From Lantana camara (lineage: Eukaryota; Streptophyta; Magnoliopsida; Lamiales; Verbenaceae): a stretch of DNA of 64,000 bases. Both the position numbers and the translations under genes were made by a program. The stretch is taken from the NCBI GenBank assembly GCA_037501455.1, contig CM074857.1, positions 34,058,001 to 34,122,000 on the forward strand, given 5' to 3'. Positions 34,585-44,900 of the stretch are shown one piece after another. The notes under the pieces are model-generated. The model ran no database searches, was not told the origin of the DNA, and saw only the letters and a program-made list of their open reading frames with translations. Position 1 is the first letter of the stretch. Each line of letters begins with the position of its first letter.

Positions 34585-35795
34585 TAGGGGTGCGTTTCGA
34601 GCCGAGTAGAGTCGAGTTTGGCAAAAAAATCTAGCTTGAGCTTGAAAATTATTTGCATGACTTGAGATTGAGCTTGAACTTGTCAAACTTATTTTTTAAG
34701 GGCTTGAGCTTGGCTTGCCCAAAATTCGAACCGAGCTCGATTCGATTCGACGAGCCAAGAGATTTGTTGGATATTTTTTAATTCTCGTTCGATAATAATA
34801 TTAAACAATAACAAAGATATTAAGATATATAATATATATAGTATCTTAATATTTCTAAGTTTTTTATATCATTATTAAAAAATTATAATCATTAATATAT
34901 ACTTGATATTTTAGATTATGTACGAGTACTATTAATTATATTAGAAGAAACTATAAATTATGTAATTACACAATAAAAATTATTAACTAATATTTTATTA
35001 AAATATATATTTATGTTAATATTTAGTTATTAAGGTATATGATATTTATTATTTTATTATATTAAATATTTAAGTGAATATTTTATGAATATATTTTTGT
35101 ATTAATAATATTATATGGTCTAATGTGTCATTGTAAAATAATATATTATTAAGACATATTATGATACAAAATTTAGCAAGGATCATACATATATTATAGA
35201 TAATATATAATATAGTAATAGATTGTGTTATATATCTTGTAATTATACCAAATAAATTATTAACTAATATTTTATTAAGATATATACTTATATAATTAAT
35301 TTTTTATTATAGTAGATTGAATCTATTTTTTATTAAATTATTTGTTTGGATAAATATTACATATTATCATAGTAATAATTAGTAGTATTGTATGGAAAGA
35401 TATGTTGTTGGAATTATTGAATTGCGATATTATTAAATCATATTTATTATCAAAATAAGTAGATAAAATATATAATATATCATATATTTAGTATTACTAA
35501 ATCATATAAATGTAGATTAATTTACTGCATATTTATATATATAAATTATTAAACATTATAATATATATATAATACACATATCAATATATCTATCTATCTA
35601 TCTATATATATATGCTAACTTGCGAGTCGGCTTGCAAGCCTCGAGCCTCAAAGAAATAGGCTTGAGCTTGGCTTAACACACAAGCTGATCTCGATTAAGC
35701 TTGGCTTGAGCTTTACATCGTTCGAGTTCGAGTCAAGCCAGCTTGAGTTCGGCTTGTGTGGCTTATAAGCCAGCTCGGCTCAGAGCACACCCCTA
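34585..35795. mobile_element. hAT-like non-autonomous element (1.2 kb)
   Basis: Ends TAGGGGTGCG and CGCACACCCCTA-type complement, with 8-bp flanks GCTCTTGC (34577-34584) and GCTCTTAC (35796-35803), the hAT duplication length with one mismatch. Subterminal regions hold many copies of GAGCTTG and GGCTTGAGC in both orientations; the middle is extremely AT-rich and non-coding. The leader copy at 25695-25715 has the empty site. Confidence 0.82.
35586..35614. repeat. (ATCT)n/(AT)n microsatellite
   Basis: ATCT units followed by AT units inside the hAT-like element. Confidence 0.85.
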
Positions 35796-36147
35796 GCTCT
35801 TACCGCGCGATGGCAGACGATGCGAAGCAACTGACACCGCTCCAGGCACGGTCTACGCAAGGCCGCGTTGGATGATGCGCGGCTATGCCCTCATTCCGAT
35901 TTTTGTTTCAAAATCTAATTTTCTCAAAATTCAGTTTCAAATTAAAATAGTTCAATACAATCCATATTTAAACAGCTTAAAACCAGATTAATACGCAAAT
36001 AGTTTTTCAATAATTTTCGAGAAACAGTATTGATCCGACAGGTTCGTATTTCAAACAAAAAACAAGAATACATAACCAATAACCAAATTCAAGAATTTTC
36101 TGTCAAAATTCCAAAGCAGTAAAGATACGATACGAAAGTTGCAAGGT

Positions 36148-36160
36148 GGCTCTGATACCA
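36148..36160 (-). other. Primer-binding site beside LTR 36163-38150
   Basis: Minus-strand TGGTATCAGAGCC, two bases from the LTR end, as at 26028-26040. Confidence 0.88.
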
Positions 36161-36162
36161 GT

Positions 36163-38150
36163 TGTTGGAAAACAGCAGAATTTACATAGCGGAAGTTTAA
36201 AAAATTTTCCAAAAGCAGATCTAAAAGCTTGCAATGTTAGTATCGTATCATAGGGTGTTTCAAGAAATTCACTTTGATTGAAGCTTTCGTGCGATGTTGA
36301 TACCGCCTATCAAACACCATTCAAGCAGAATGTCCCTCGAATGTCCTTCGATTAGATCCCAAAGTAGGCAATCCTCCAAAGCGAATCCACACCAGTCCTA
36401 GAACACGATCAAGCTAGTGAGAATGCTAGTTCTATGGCTTGTGTTTGGCTAGGATATTTTAGTTTGAAAACTTTTCGTTTATTTTTCTCAAAAATCTAAC
36501 GCTTCAAGAACGTTGGTCTAAATAGTAAGAGAAGCCCCACCCTTGTATTTATACTAAAAGGTTCAAAATCCCCTAGGGTTTCCTAAACCTAGTGGGCTTT
36601 GATTTCTTGCTCACTAATTAACTAATTAATTATTAACTTTTAATTGAATAATAAGTTCTTATTATCTAAATCTAGCAAGAGATGTCTTCTCTCTCCTACA
36701 ATAGGAAGTTTAACTTTTCAACCTTTATCCAATAAAGTCAAAATCAATTTATTCAATAAATAACTTAATTCATAATTATTTATTGGGTTAAATCTTTTGA
36801 GAAAAGTCTTAAAGATTAATTCATAATTAATTAAAAGACCAAAATTAATTAATTATAATTTCATTAATTAATTCTAGAAAAGAATTCACGTGTGAAATAA
36901 TCACACGTTGGAGCCACATGTGCGTGACACGTGGCAGACACGCAAGCCGCATAACACGTGGCAATGCCCATGTGTAAATGCTCTCATTTCAATCAACAAT
37001 TTGATCCTTCGTTAATCATATTAACATCCTACCATAACCCTCATATTCTGGCATTTGTGTGTGACCCTTTAGGTTTATTATTCGATTAGCAGTGACAGTA
37101 ATTAATTAATTCTCATAATTAATCAATCACTTCATAGATCACACTATCATAATCTAGCAATGGGTGTGTGACCCCTAGCCAAATAACGAAATGAATCAAG
37201 AACCTTTAAGTCAATGATAATCAGTGAAATACGATCCTCCTACAACTGCATCTCTCGTTCAAGAACTAAGGCATGGGAATATTCTCAGAGCCTTCTTATT
37301 CTTGATCTTTAAAGTTAAGTTCGTTTCATATCCATTTAGATCTCAATCCAAGAAAACCCCATTTTCTTGATGTCTTGATCTTTTATCCACCTTGGCTAAG
37401 GATTTAATATTTAATGGACTACGAACAACTTAACAGTAAGAGATCATTCTTGTTCTTAACAAGTGTAGGTCCTTTATTGATTCTACTAATTCTACATATA
37501 TCACTTGTGTAATCCCAACATAGGCCATGGTTTAGGTGTCTATATGGCGACACCCTTTTGAGCCTATATCAAAGATTTTAGAGTTAGCTCATATGAGACA
37601 TTACAGAATCTCAAGTCAAAGGATTATTAATGACGTCATTGACCTGTGAGATATTTCCTAATCTACAAGTTTCTAGGAGACTTCCTTTCCCATTTAGGAA
37701 TGTTATCACAGGGGACATCTCAGTGATGAAGTTCTTGTAACAATCACCCTTATGTATCATTAACGCATCATCGTATGCACTTATCATTCCATGAAACTGA
37801 ATGATCCTTCAAAAGGACATAATCACATAAGCAAGTGTCATTGGAGTCAAGGTCGACACTCCCACAGTCTATCTGACTCATCGACTTGGAGAAGTTTTTA
37901 ATCCTCACCTATGGAGTTAAGAACTTGTTTTATGTGCCGTTCTCATAAGGGCAAAGTTCTTAACGGTCTCATCGGATTAGGGGAGTTCAAAACATGTAAA
38001 ACACAGTCAAACCCAAACAGACATAAATAAGCATATAAAGAAGTGATCGCCTATGAACAAAATCATCTCGTTTATTATTCAAAGACTGTTTGTGATTTTA
38101 CAAGGAAATAGTAAAGCATAAAAGCTACTTTAAGAGCACTATTCCTAACA
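36163..38150 (-). repeat. Copia LTR (5' LTR of the array)
   Basis: A 1,988-bp LTR closely matching 26043-28027. Its minus-strand start TGTTAGG abuts coding sequence of the copia pol at 38151. Confidence 0.9.
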
Positions 38151-38429
38151 ACACCTTGCATGTCCTTCTTATCTTCATCATTAGAAGGAGACTGTACACT
38201 ACTCAGCTTAAAATGTCCATCAAGAGGAGTACTTACAACTTTGGCTTTATCCATGTGAAATCTTTGAATCACCTTCTCATATACTTCTCTTAAGACAACC
38301 ATAATTTCTTGGCATTTCTATCACGCGAAATTCTCATGCGAAGAATGTGATTCGCTGTCCTAAATCTTTCATGGCAAAAGATTTGCTCAACTCATTCTTC
38401 AACCTGTCAATTCTTGAAGCACTATGACC

Positions 38430-39370
38430 TTCAATGCACGGACATGCCATAAAATGTCATCGTGCAGTGTCGGACACGTGTCGGACACGGACACGCCTCC
38501 GACACGCCTCCGACACGTGTCCGACACACCTAATCCGTGTCTAAAATTAAAAAAAAAATGAAATAAGGACACGGTGTCGGACACTCCGATGCGGAGTGTC
38601 CGACACGGCTTGGACACCGATCCATAAAGACTTAGATTTTTGGGAAGAAGAAGCTCCAACGCCATCTCTCAGCAACTCGCAGATCCACAAAGATTTAGAT
38701 TCTTGGGAGGAGGAAGCTCCAACGCCATCTCTCATCAACTCAGATACTAAAAGATCCACATTTGCAGTGGTAACGATGGTGGATGTGGTGGTTGTGAGGA
38801 TTTTGGGAGGCGGTATCATCATCCTCGTATTTCTGCCAAGTCTCATGTTGAAGATTGTACTCACGGCGGTGATGGCAGCAGTGGCGATGAGGATTTTTGG
38901 GGGGAGGAGAACCCAGCTTCAGGCTGCGAGAATTTGGTGGAGAGGAAAATGAATTGGCTACGCACTAGATTTTACTTTTTAGGTTAAGCCAAAGATATAT
39001 ATCATATTTCTCCAACCCTCCGATCAAACTTTATAAATTAATCATTTGGGCCTTTGGCCCATTAAACTTTAAAGTGTAATTCACTCTATTGAGTTATTCA
39101 GCTTGTTCTTTTTTTTTTATTATTTATCACGTTAATAAATAGTAATTGCTACAATTGAGTATATATATTGAATTTGTATAGGTTAAAAACTATTTAATAG
39201 TTATAAAGTAAAGATTATTTGATTTAGTGTTATATAATTTCATATTATATATATATATATATATAGCCGTGTCGGAGCCGTGTCATGTCCTAAATTTTTA
39301 AAAAAATCCATGTCGCCGTGTCCGTGTCGTGTCGTGTCCGTGTCGCCCTGTCCGTATCCGTGCATCATAG
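38430..39370. mobile_element. Mutator-like element, possible Pack-MULE
   Basis: A 941-bp insert flanked by ACTATGACC (38421-38429) and ACTATGACT (39371-39379), a 9-bp duplication with one mismatch. Ends share ATGCACGGA. Subterminal arrays of GTGTCGGACACG and GGACACG units fill ~140 bp on the left and ~100 bp on the right. The interior contains a GC-richer plus-strand frame (38596-38952) with a ~63-bp direct duplication ('KDLDFWEEEAPTPSLSNSQ' and 'KDLDSWEEEAPTPSLINS'), unlike the surroundings, so a captured gene fragment is possible. I do not recognise the source gene. No transposase. Confidence 0.72.
39246..39265. repeat. (AT)n microsatellite
   Basis: About ten AT units inside the Mutator-like element. 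Confidence 0.9.
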
Positions 39371-42316
39371 ACTATGACTAATAATGAGCATATCATCAAC
39401 ATAAAGCAATAAAATGACAAAATCAACATCAGAGAATTTTTGAACAAATACGCAATGGTCAGTAGTAGTCTTTGTATAACCCTGCTACAGTACAACTGAC
39501 TCAAAATTCTTATATCATTGCCTTGGAGTTTGTTTCAAACCATACAAGCTTTTCCTCAATCTACAAACAAAATTCTCTTTCCCTTTAACAACGAAACCCT
39601 CCGATTGCTCCATATAAATCTCCTCCTCCAAATTACCGTGAAGAAAAGCAGTCTTCACATCCATCTGTTCAACTTTTAAATCAAGACTAACTGCTAAGCC
39701 CAAAACAAGACGGACTGACGATATTTTCACAATAGGTGAGAAAATCTCTTCAAAATCAATCTCTTTCTTCTGACTGAAGCCTTTAACAACTAATCTGACT
39801 TTATATCTCCTCTGGGAATTGTTCTCTTCTTATTTCAACTGATAAATCCATCGATTCTTTAGAGCTTTTCTACCTTCAGGTAACTTGACAAGGTCAAAAG
39901 TATGATTGTCATGTAACGATTGCATCTCATATTTTATTGCTTCAAACCAATTTTACTTAAACTCACTATCCATAGCCTCCTCATAACAATCAGGTTCTCC
40001 TCCATCTGCCAAAAACACATACTCACTAGATGAGTATTTAACAGATTGCATTCTATTCCTGGTAGATCTTCTGGATTGGATTGAAGGTTGCTCAACAATT
40101 GGATTATCTTCCTTATTCTGAATTTCATGATCTTCCTCAGCATGAGCATGATCAACCTCTGTCTCCACATTATTCTGATTGTTTAACTCAACTGCATCAG
40201 GAAAATTCACAATAGGGTTTGGATCCAAATCTATCAAGTCCTCACCACTTGGAGACTCCAAAATACATGATTTACTGATGTCTTCAATGGTTTGATCCTC
40301 CATGAAGACTACATCATGACTTCTAATAAGTTTCTTTTCAACCTGATCATAAATCCTGTAACTAAATTCATCCTGACCATACCCATGAAATGTACATTCT
40401 CTTGCTTTCATGTTTAACTTAGACCTCTCATCCTTAGGCACATATACAGAAGTTTTACAACCAAATACACGTAAATGATCATAGGAGACATCCTTTTCAT
40501 ACCATACCCTATTAAGAACATCAGTATGCAATGCAACAGAAGGAAACAAATTAATTATATAGGCAGCAGTAACTAAAGCCTCACCCAAAAAGACTTAGGT
40601 AGCTTCGCGTCTGAAAGCAAACGTCTAACTCTCTCCACCAGAGTCCTATTCATCCTTTCTGTTAAGCCATTTAACTGAGGTGTCTTAGGAGGAGTTTTCT
40701 GATGCCGAATACCCTGTTCTCTGCAATAAGAATCAAATGGTCCACAATACTGGCCACCATTGTCAATACGAATGCATTTCAGTTTCTTACCAGTTTTCCT
40801 CTCAACTGATGCCTTAAAAACTTTAAAAACATCAAATATCTGATCTTTGGTTTTTGAAACATAAACCCAAACTTTTCTCGAACAATCATCAATGAAAGTG
40901 ACAAAATAAAGTGCACCACGATGAGTTCGTACCTTCATTGGTCCACAAACATCTGAGTGTACCAATTCAAGAAACTCAGTTTTTCTTGAAGGGGGATGAC
41001 TCTTGAATGAAACCCGTTTCTGCTTCCCAGCCAAACAGTGAACACATCTTTCTAACTTTGTATCTTTCAGCCCTCACAACAAATTTTTCTTTGGCCAAAC
41101 AATCGAGTCTCTTTTCACTAATGTGACTAAGTCTCTTGTGCCAAAGCTCTGACAAGTTGTCACTCTCTGCTGCATTTATCGAGTTCACACAAATAGAAGC
41201 CTTCATCTTATATAAAATATGAAATTTATCACCTCGAGCCACAATTAGATTCCCATTTGTGAGTTTCCACTGACCATTACCAAAGAAATTGCAATAGCCA
41301 TTATCATCGAGCCTTCCTGCTGGAATCAAGTGCAAACGAACATTAGGTGTATGCCTAACATCATGAAGCACCAAACTTGTCCCACTGTTGGTTTTCAAAC
41401 AAACAGTCCCAGTGCCTACTACCGGTACCACTGTATCATTTCCCATCTTCAAAACTACAAAATCACTAGAAGTATAAGAAGTGAAGAAATCTTTCCTTGA
41501 TGTCACATGGAATGAAGCACCGCTGCCAATAACCTAATTGGAATCATCACTGGCTACGACAACATTGTCATCATATGCAAGAATAAGATCATCATTGGAA
41601 GTAGTAGTGGCAACACAATCATTCTTATCCTGGTCTCTCTTTTCGTGTCCATCACGAATGTCTCTACGTTCTCTCTTTAATTTAAAACAATATTTCTTGA
41701 TATGACCAAGTTCACCACAATGATCACTCTTAAATTCTTTCCATCCTGACCTTGACTTACTTCGACTTTTGATTCTACCTTTATTATATTTATGTTGGTT
41801 TCTCACTTTATTCTCTGAAACCAACAACTCGGGTTGAGATGAATGTTGAGTTCTACGTCTCATCTCTTCATTCAAAACACTACTCTTCACAAGCTCAACG
41901 GTTATACCACCATCAGACGAAGAGTTAACAAGTGAAACACGGAAAGTTTCCCAAGAATCAAGTAAAGTGGCAAGAATCCAAAGTCCAACAATTTCATCAG
42001 CTAATTTAATGTCCATACCTGTCAACTGATCAAGAACACCTTGAAACTCATTCAAGTGATCAGCAATAGAAGTTCTTTCTTTGTATTTCAGCTGCATCAT
42101 TTTCTTAAGCAAAAATAGTTTATTGTTTCCTGTCTTTGATGCATACAAATTCTGGAACTTCTCCCACAAACTTCTCGCATGTGTCTCATGTTGAATATGT
42201 GTCTCAACAAACTGTCTGATAAACCCACAAACTTGTCTGTGCTCAAAATCTCATTCTTCATCAGTTTTAGACTCAGGCTTTTATTTGTGTTGTTGGCTAA
42301 TCAGGATACACTATTT

Positions 42317-42708
42317 GTGCTGGCATTGCATCTCTCAGTGCTATATCACACGTCAGATAACAAGGGCTATATCGGGTTGATCACACATCAGATAACAAAA
42401 ACTATCATTGTACCCACGTCCACGAACTGCATACAAATCAAGGCTAAAACTATCACTCAACAGAACAAGGGGAATTGTAATTTTTTTAAAACAGAAGGGG
42501 TTGGTTTGTAATTAAATTATGCAACAAACCTGAGAATAACAATCTATGGCAACTTTAAAGTCCTTGTCACGAAACGCAAAATCCCTACGTCTCCTAGCAT
42601 CCAACATATCTCTCATCCGTTGAGTCCATTCTTGGAATGACAACTACAAGCAAAATAAATAAGTTAAATTAGCATTCATAAGTTAAAACAGGCAAGTGTA
42701 AAGCTTTA
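42317..42708 (-). mobile_element. Insertion in copia gag carrying a host exon
   Basis: Gag coding stops after 'KALHLPVL' near 42718 and resumes with 'KPESKT' near 42290. The ~400 bp between is foreign: intron-like T-rich sequence, a 114-bp exon (42530-42643), and more non-coding sequence with a short direct repeat (atcacacrtcagataacaa near 42345 and 42388). Both junctions are blurred, though CAGGC occurs at each side (42275-42279, 42688-42692). The transposing unit was not identified. Confidence 0.6.
42530..42643 (-). pseudogene. Captured BSK-like exon (TPR region)
   Basis: A 114-bp, 38-codon open exon read on minus, bounded by a T-rich acceptor 'tttgcttgtag' and a donor CAG|gtttgt, so both splice sites look usable. 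It encodes 'LSFQEWTQRMRDMLDARRR' followed by 'DFAFRDKDFKVAIDCYSQ'. This matches from memory the start of the tetratricopeptide region of plant brassinosteroid-signalling kinases (BSK; typical text '...FQ.WT.QMQ..L..KK.GD.AFR.KDF..AI..Y..F'), which are membrane-anchored kinase-like scaffolds below BRI1. No other BSK exon is nearby. It is a transduplicated fragment inside copia gag, in the same orientation as gag. It may be spliced into element or read-through transcripts, but function is unlikely. Confidence 0.7.
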
Positions 42709-42821
42709 ACAAATAGGAGATCTTTCATCTTATTACTCCATAGATGATAATTTAATCCATTCAAAGTTATCATCCTATTCGTATTCATATTCATGGTCAC
42801 ACCGACAAAAGAACCAACGCT

Positions 42822-42833
42822 GCTCTGATACCA
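42822..42833 (-). other. Primer-binding site of copia element
   Basis: Minus-strand TGGTATCAGAGC three bases inside the LTR end at 42837. Confidence 0.88.
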
Positions 42834-42836
42834 CTC

Positions 42837-43630
42837 TGATAGGAAAGGGATACACCAAAATCGAGTGCTCGCAGCGGAAATTAAAACTCCTCTCCAAATG
42901 CCCAATAAACAATCAACCAAGTATGTCCACGGATCGAAAAAATAATCAACCAAACAAGAATAGAGACACGAAATTTTTAACGTGGAAAACACTTCAAATC
43001 GAAGAGTAAAAACCACAAGGCCTACGAGACCCAAAAACAAATACACTATAATACGAGGTAAAATTACAGCAGTTCAACGCCAATAAATCTAACTCCAAAC
43101 ACGAACCAAACACCGATTCGATCCGAACTAGAACCACAAAAGGAGAATAAGTACAAAAATAAGTTGAAAACGTGGCTACTGTTCATGCCCAAAAAACCCA
43201 ACTTACACTACTCCAAATCCGATCTCCACCGTTCACTTTCAAGTTCGATAGGTGTTAAATGTCCCACATCGAATAATTAATGATGTGGTGTTCAATATAT
43301 AATGGCTTGGTAACCCTCCACTCAAACAGCTAGCTTTGGGGGTGAGTAAGACCAAAAGCTCATTATTCAATAATGAGTTAGGAACCTGCTATCCAAAATT
43401 CAGCTTAATCGGACCACAAATGACCTCTCGATCGTCCAATTAAAAAAGCTGTCGTCGTCCAAAAATATGCTCCAACTGTGCAAAAAAATCTTTTTCTTTT
43501 CGAACAAGTTTGCGGCGCCTCACGTCTGGATAATTGCCCCAAAAACCAAAACAATACAAACCTTATATTTGTTGTGGGCTTTTAATTACTCATGGGCCAA
43601 CAAAATAGAATAAGTGGGCTGAACCCAACA
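42837..43630 (-). repeat. 5' LTR of copia element 38151-43630
   Basis: A 794-bp LTR, minus-strand start TGTTGGG and end CCTATCA. A TATA-like 'attatatattg' lies near 43295-43306. No partner LTR is left in the window. Confidence 0.82.
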
Positions 43631-44337
43631 CATCATCCTACTTGCCTCTCGACCTGCCTGAGAGAAGATATAGCATTGCCATCGAACACATACCTCCTCG
43701 TGACGAATTTCCCCAACTTCAGGAACTTCTGCGGTGGTACAAACAAATAGGACTCCTTTTGCATGGAAGGCTTCTGCTTAAACACAGGAGCTGATGCAAA
43801 ATAAGGGTTTATAGCTTCTTCCTCACACCCTCGTGCTGTTGCAACCCAATGCTTCAGAAACGTGGAAACTGCGGTTATATCACCTATCTGGTATGCAAGC
43901 ATCACAGAAATAGCCATTCCACCACATTCAAAGTAGTTCAACTATATAGTGCACAGATTGGAGCCCGAAACGACATCTTCTTTCCAGGAAAACTCAATCG
44001 GAAGCAATCTGTTGAGCATTTGCATATCGGATTTCTGGCTGCTTGATCTTAACTTGGGCTACGAAAAAGGGGAGGCCTTCGTCACTGCAGGCGACGGTTA
44101 ACGCATCTCTGATAGTTCCAGCAAGAGGATGGAAGTGAGTTAGAGCTGAAGCAAGAGAGTTCTTCAGAAGATGTATTCTTTCAGAAATCGATGTGGGATG
44201 TGGAGGAAAGTAGAGAATGCTGGGAAATGTACAGGAGAGATGATTTGATTCAGGAGTGAAGTCTTGTAGAGCTTCAAGTGATGGGGTGTTGGTGAATTGG
44301 GCTTGATCTTCTCCATTGAAACTATTTGAGTCTCCAT
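43631..44337 (-). pseudogene. BAHD acyltransferase relic C (C-terminus lost)
   Basis: Minus-strand remnant of a vinorine-synthase-like BAHD acyltransferase. It starts METQIVSMEKIKPNSPTPHH at 44337. A frame change near 44190 leads to 'LLKNSLASALTHFHPLAG' and 'ACSDEGLPFFVAQV'; another near 44010 leads to 'LLPIEFSWKEDVVSGSNL'; a stop at 43942-43944 precedes 'NYFECGGMAISVM'. The HXXXD catalytic motif reads YQIGD (43879-43893): the general-base His is Tyr, so the copy is catalytically dead even apart from the breaks. Reading ends at 'RQVERQVG' where the copia LTR inserted (43630). The C-terminal domain with DFGWG is gone. It has the same orientation as relic B, consistent with an old tandem pair. 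Confidence 0.9.
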
Positions 44338-44750
44338 TCCTGTTGCAGAATTGGCAGATTCTTTTGGTTTCTCTTTGAGGAAATTGTACAAGAACAAGGA
44401 TTTGGCCTACATCCTTATTCTATAAGGATAATTCTTGTTCGAAAATTCAAATATCTCAATTGTTTTTTAATAAATGAATTTCTTGTTTTCCATCTTTGTA
44501 TATATATCTTAGGGAAATTCTACCCCGAGCATGGCTTGGCCAAACTGGTGTAACGACAGGGTGAGTTTTTTATACTTGTTGTGTGGTTGGTGGAAAATTT
44601 AAGGAGTGTGACAAATCAAATGACAAATATAATACATTATTTGCCCTTTTAATTTTGTTGGTTTGACCAAGTCAGATTTGGGAGAGAATTTTTCTATATC
44701 TCATGTATTTGTCCACAAAGACTCGTCCTTTTTCATTTAACTAATAATTA
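44338..44750. other. Upstream region of BAHD relic C
   Basis: AT-rich non-coding sequence that would have held the promoter of relic C (minus). A weak TATA-like 'tatatatat' sits at about 44500. Nothing else recognised. Confidence 0.4.
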
Positions 44751-44768
44751 AGTTGTCTTCATGCACCT

Positions 44769-44883
44769 GTCAATAGGGATTGGTCAAGTATTTTGAGGGT
44801 TCTTTCTCGAGTAGAATGACTCGAGTTCGAATTCCTCTGATCACTTGGGGGTGTATTACAAAAAAAAAAAAAAAAAAAAAAAA
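44769..44883 (+). mobile_element. tRNA-derived SINE with poly-A tail
   Basis: A 115-bp element with an internal RNA polymerase III promoter: A-box-like TGGTCAAGTA at 44781-44790 and B box GAGTTCGAATTCC at 44823-44835, ending in about 24 A (44860-44883). Flanked by a target duplication AGTTGTCTTCATGCACCT (44751-44768) and AGTTGTCTTCATCACCT (44884-44900, one base shorter). Tail plus long duplication indicate LINE-driven retroposition. The intact tail suggests a young copy. Family not assigned. Confidence 0.85.
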
Positions 44884-44900
44884 AGTTGTCTTCATCACCT

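Larger units (their letters stand above)
26043..38150 (-). mobile_element. Deleted copia element with two LTRs and nested insertions
   Basis: Minus-strand order: LTR 36163-38150, primer site, long leader (about 36147-29437, with nested solo LTR and hAT element), RT and RNase H (29436-28093), purine tract, LTR 26043-28027. Gag, protease and integrase are missing, with a deletion junction near 29436. With 24820-26042 it forms LTR-internal-LTR-internal(partial), the product expected from unequal recombination between neighbouring copies. The right LTR ends inside the pol of the copia element at 38151-43630, so this element inserted there; the matching left flank is gone. Confidence 0.8.
38151..42815 (-). 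pseudogene. Copia gag-pol with altered active sites
   Basis: Gag starts near 42797 ('[21 protein letters not shown]'), is interrupted by an insertion, and resumes at about 42290 ('DFEHRQVCGFIRQFVE'), then 42169-41534 with a zinc knuckle SDHCGELGHIKKYC whose first Cys is Ser. After a stop (41531-41533) the protease reads VIGSGASFHVTS, so the catalytic Asp of D-S-G is Gly. Pre-integrase 'LWHKRLSHISEKRL' follows. Integrase (41034-40573) keeps D in 'LVHSDVCGP', D in 'RIDNGGQY' and E in 'NGLTERMNR', with a frame change near 40590. RT pieces include '[20 protein letters not shown]' (39730-39515) and the catalytic YVDDML at 39390-39407, directly after which the Mutator-like element inserted; RT resumes at 38420-38151. 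Many stops and shifts: an old copy. Confidence 0.9.
38151..43630 (-). mobile_element. Tork/Tnt1-like copia element, 3' end lost
   Basis: Minus-strand element starting with LTR 42837-43630, primer site 42822-42833, gag, protease, integrase and RT, then cut at 38151 by LTR 36163-38150. RNase H end and 3' LTR are missing. It begins inside BAHD relic C, whose reading stops at 43631. It carries two insertions: a Mutator-like element (38430-39370) and a segment with a host exon (about 42317-42708). Confidence 0.9.

Noticed and set aside
44781..44835. Functional tRNA gene
   Set aside because: A and B boxes are present but there is no cloverleaf or acceptor stem; poly-A tail and target duplication identify a SINE.
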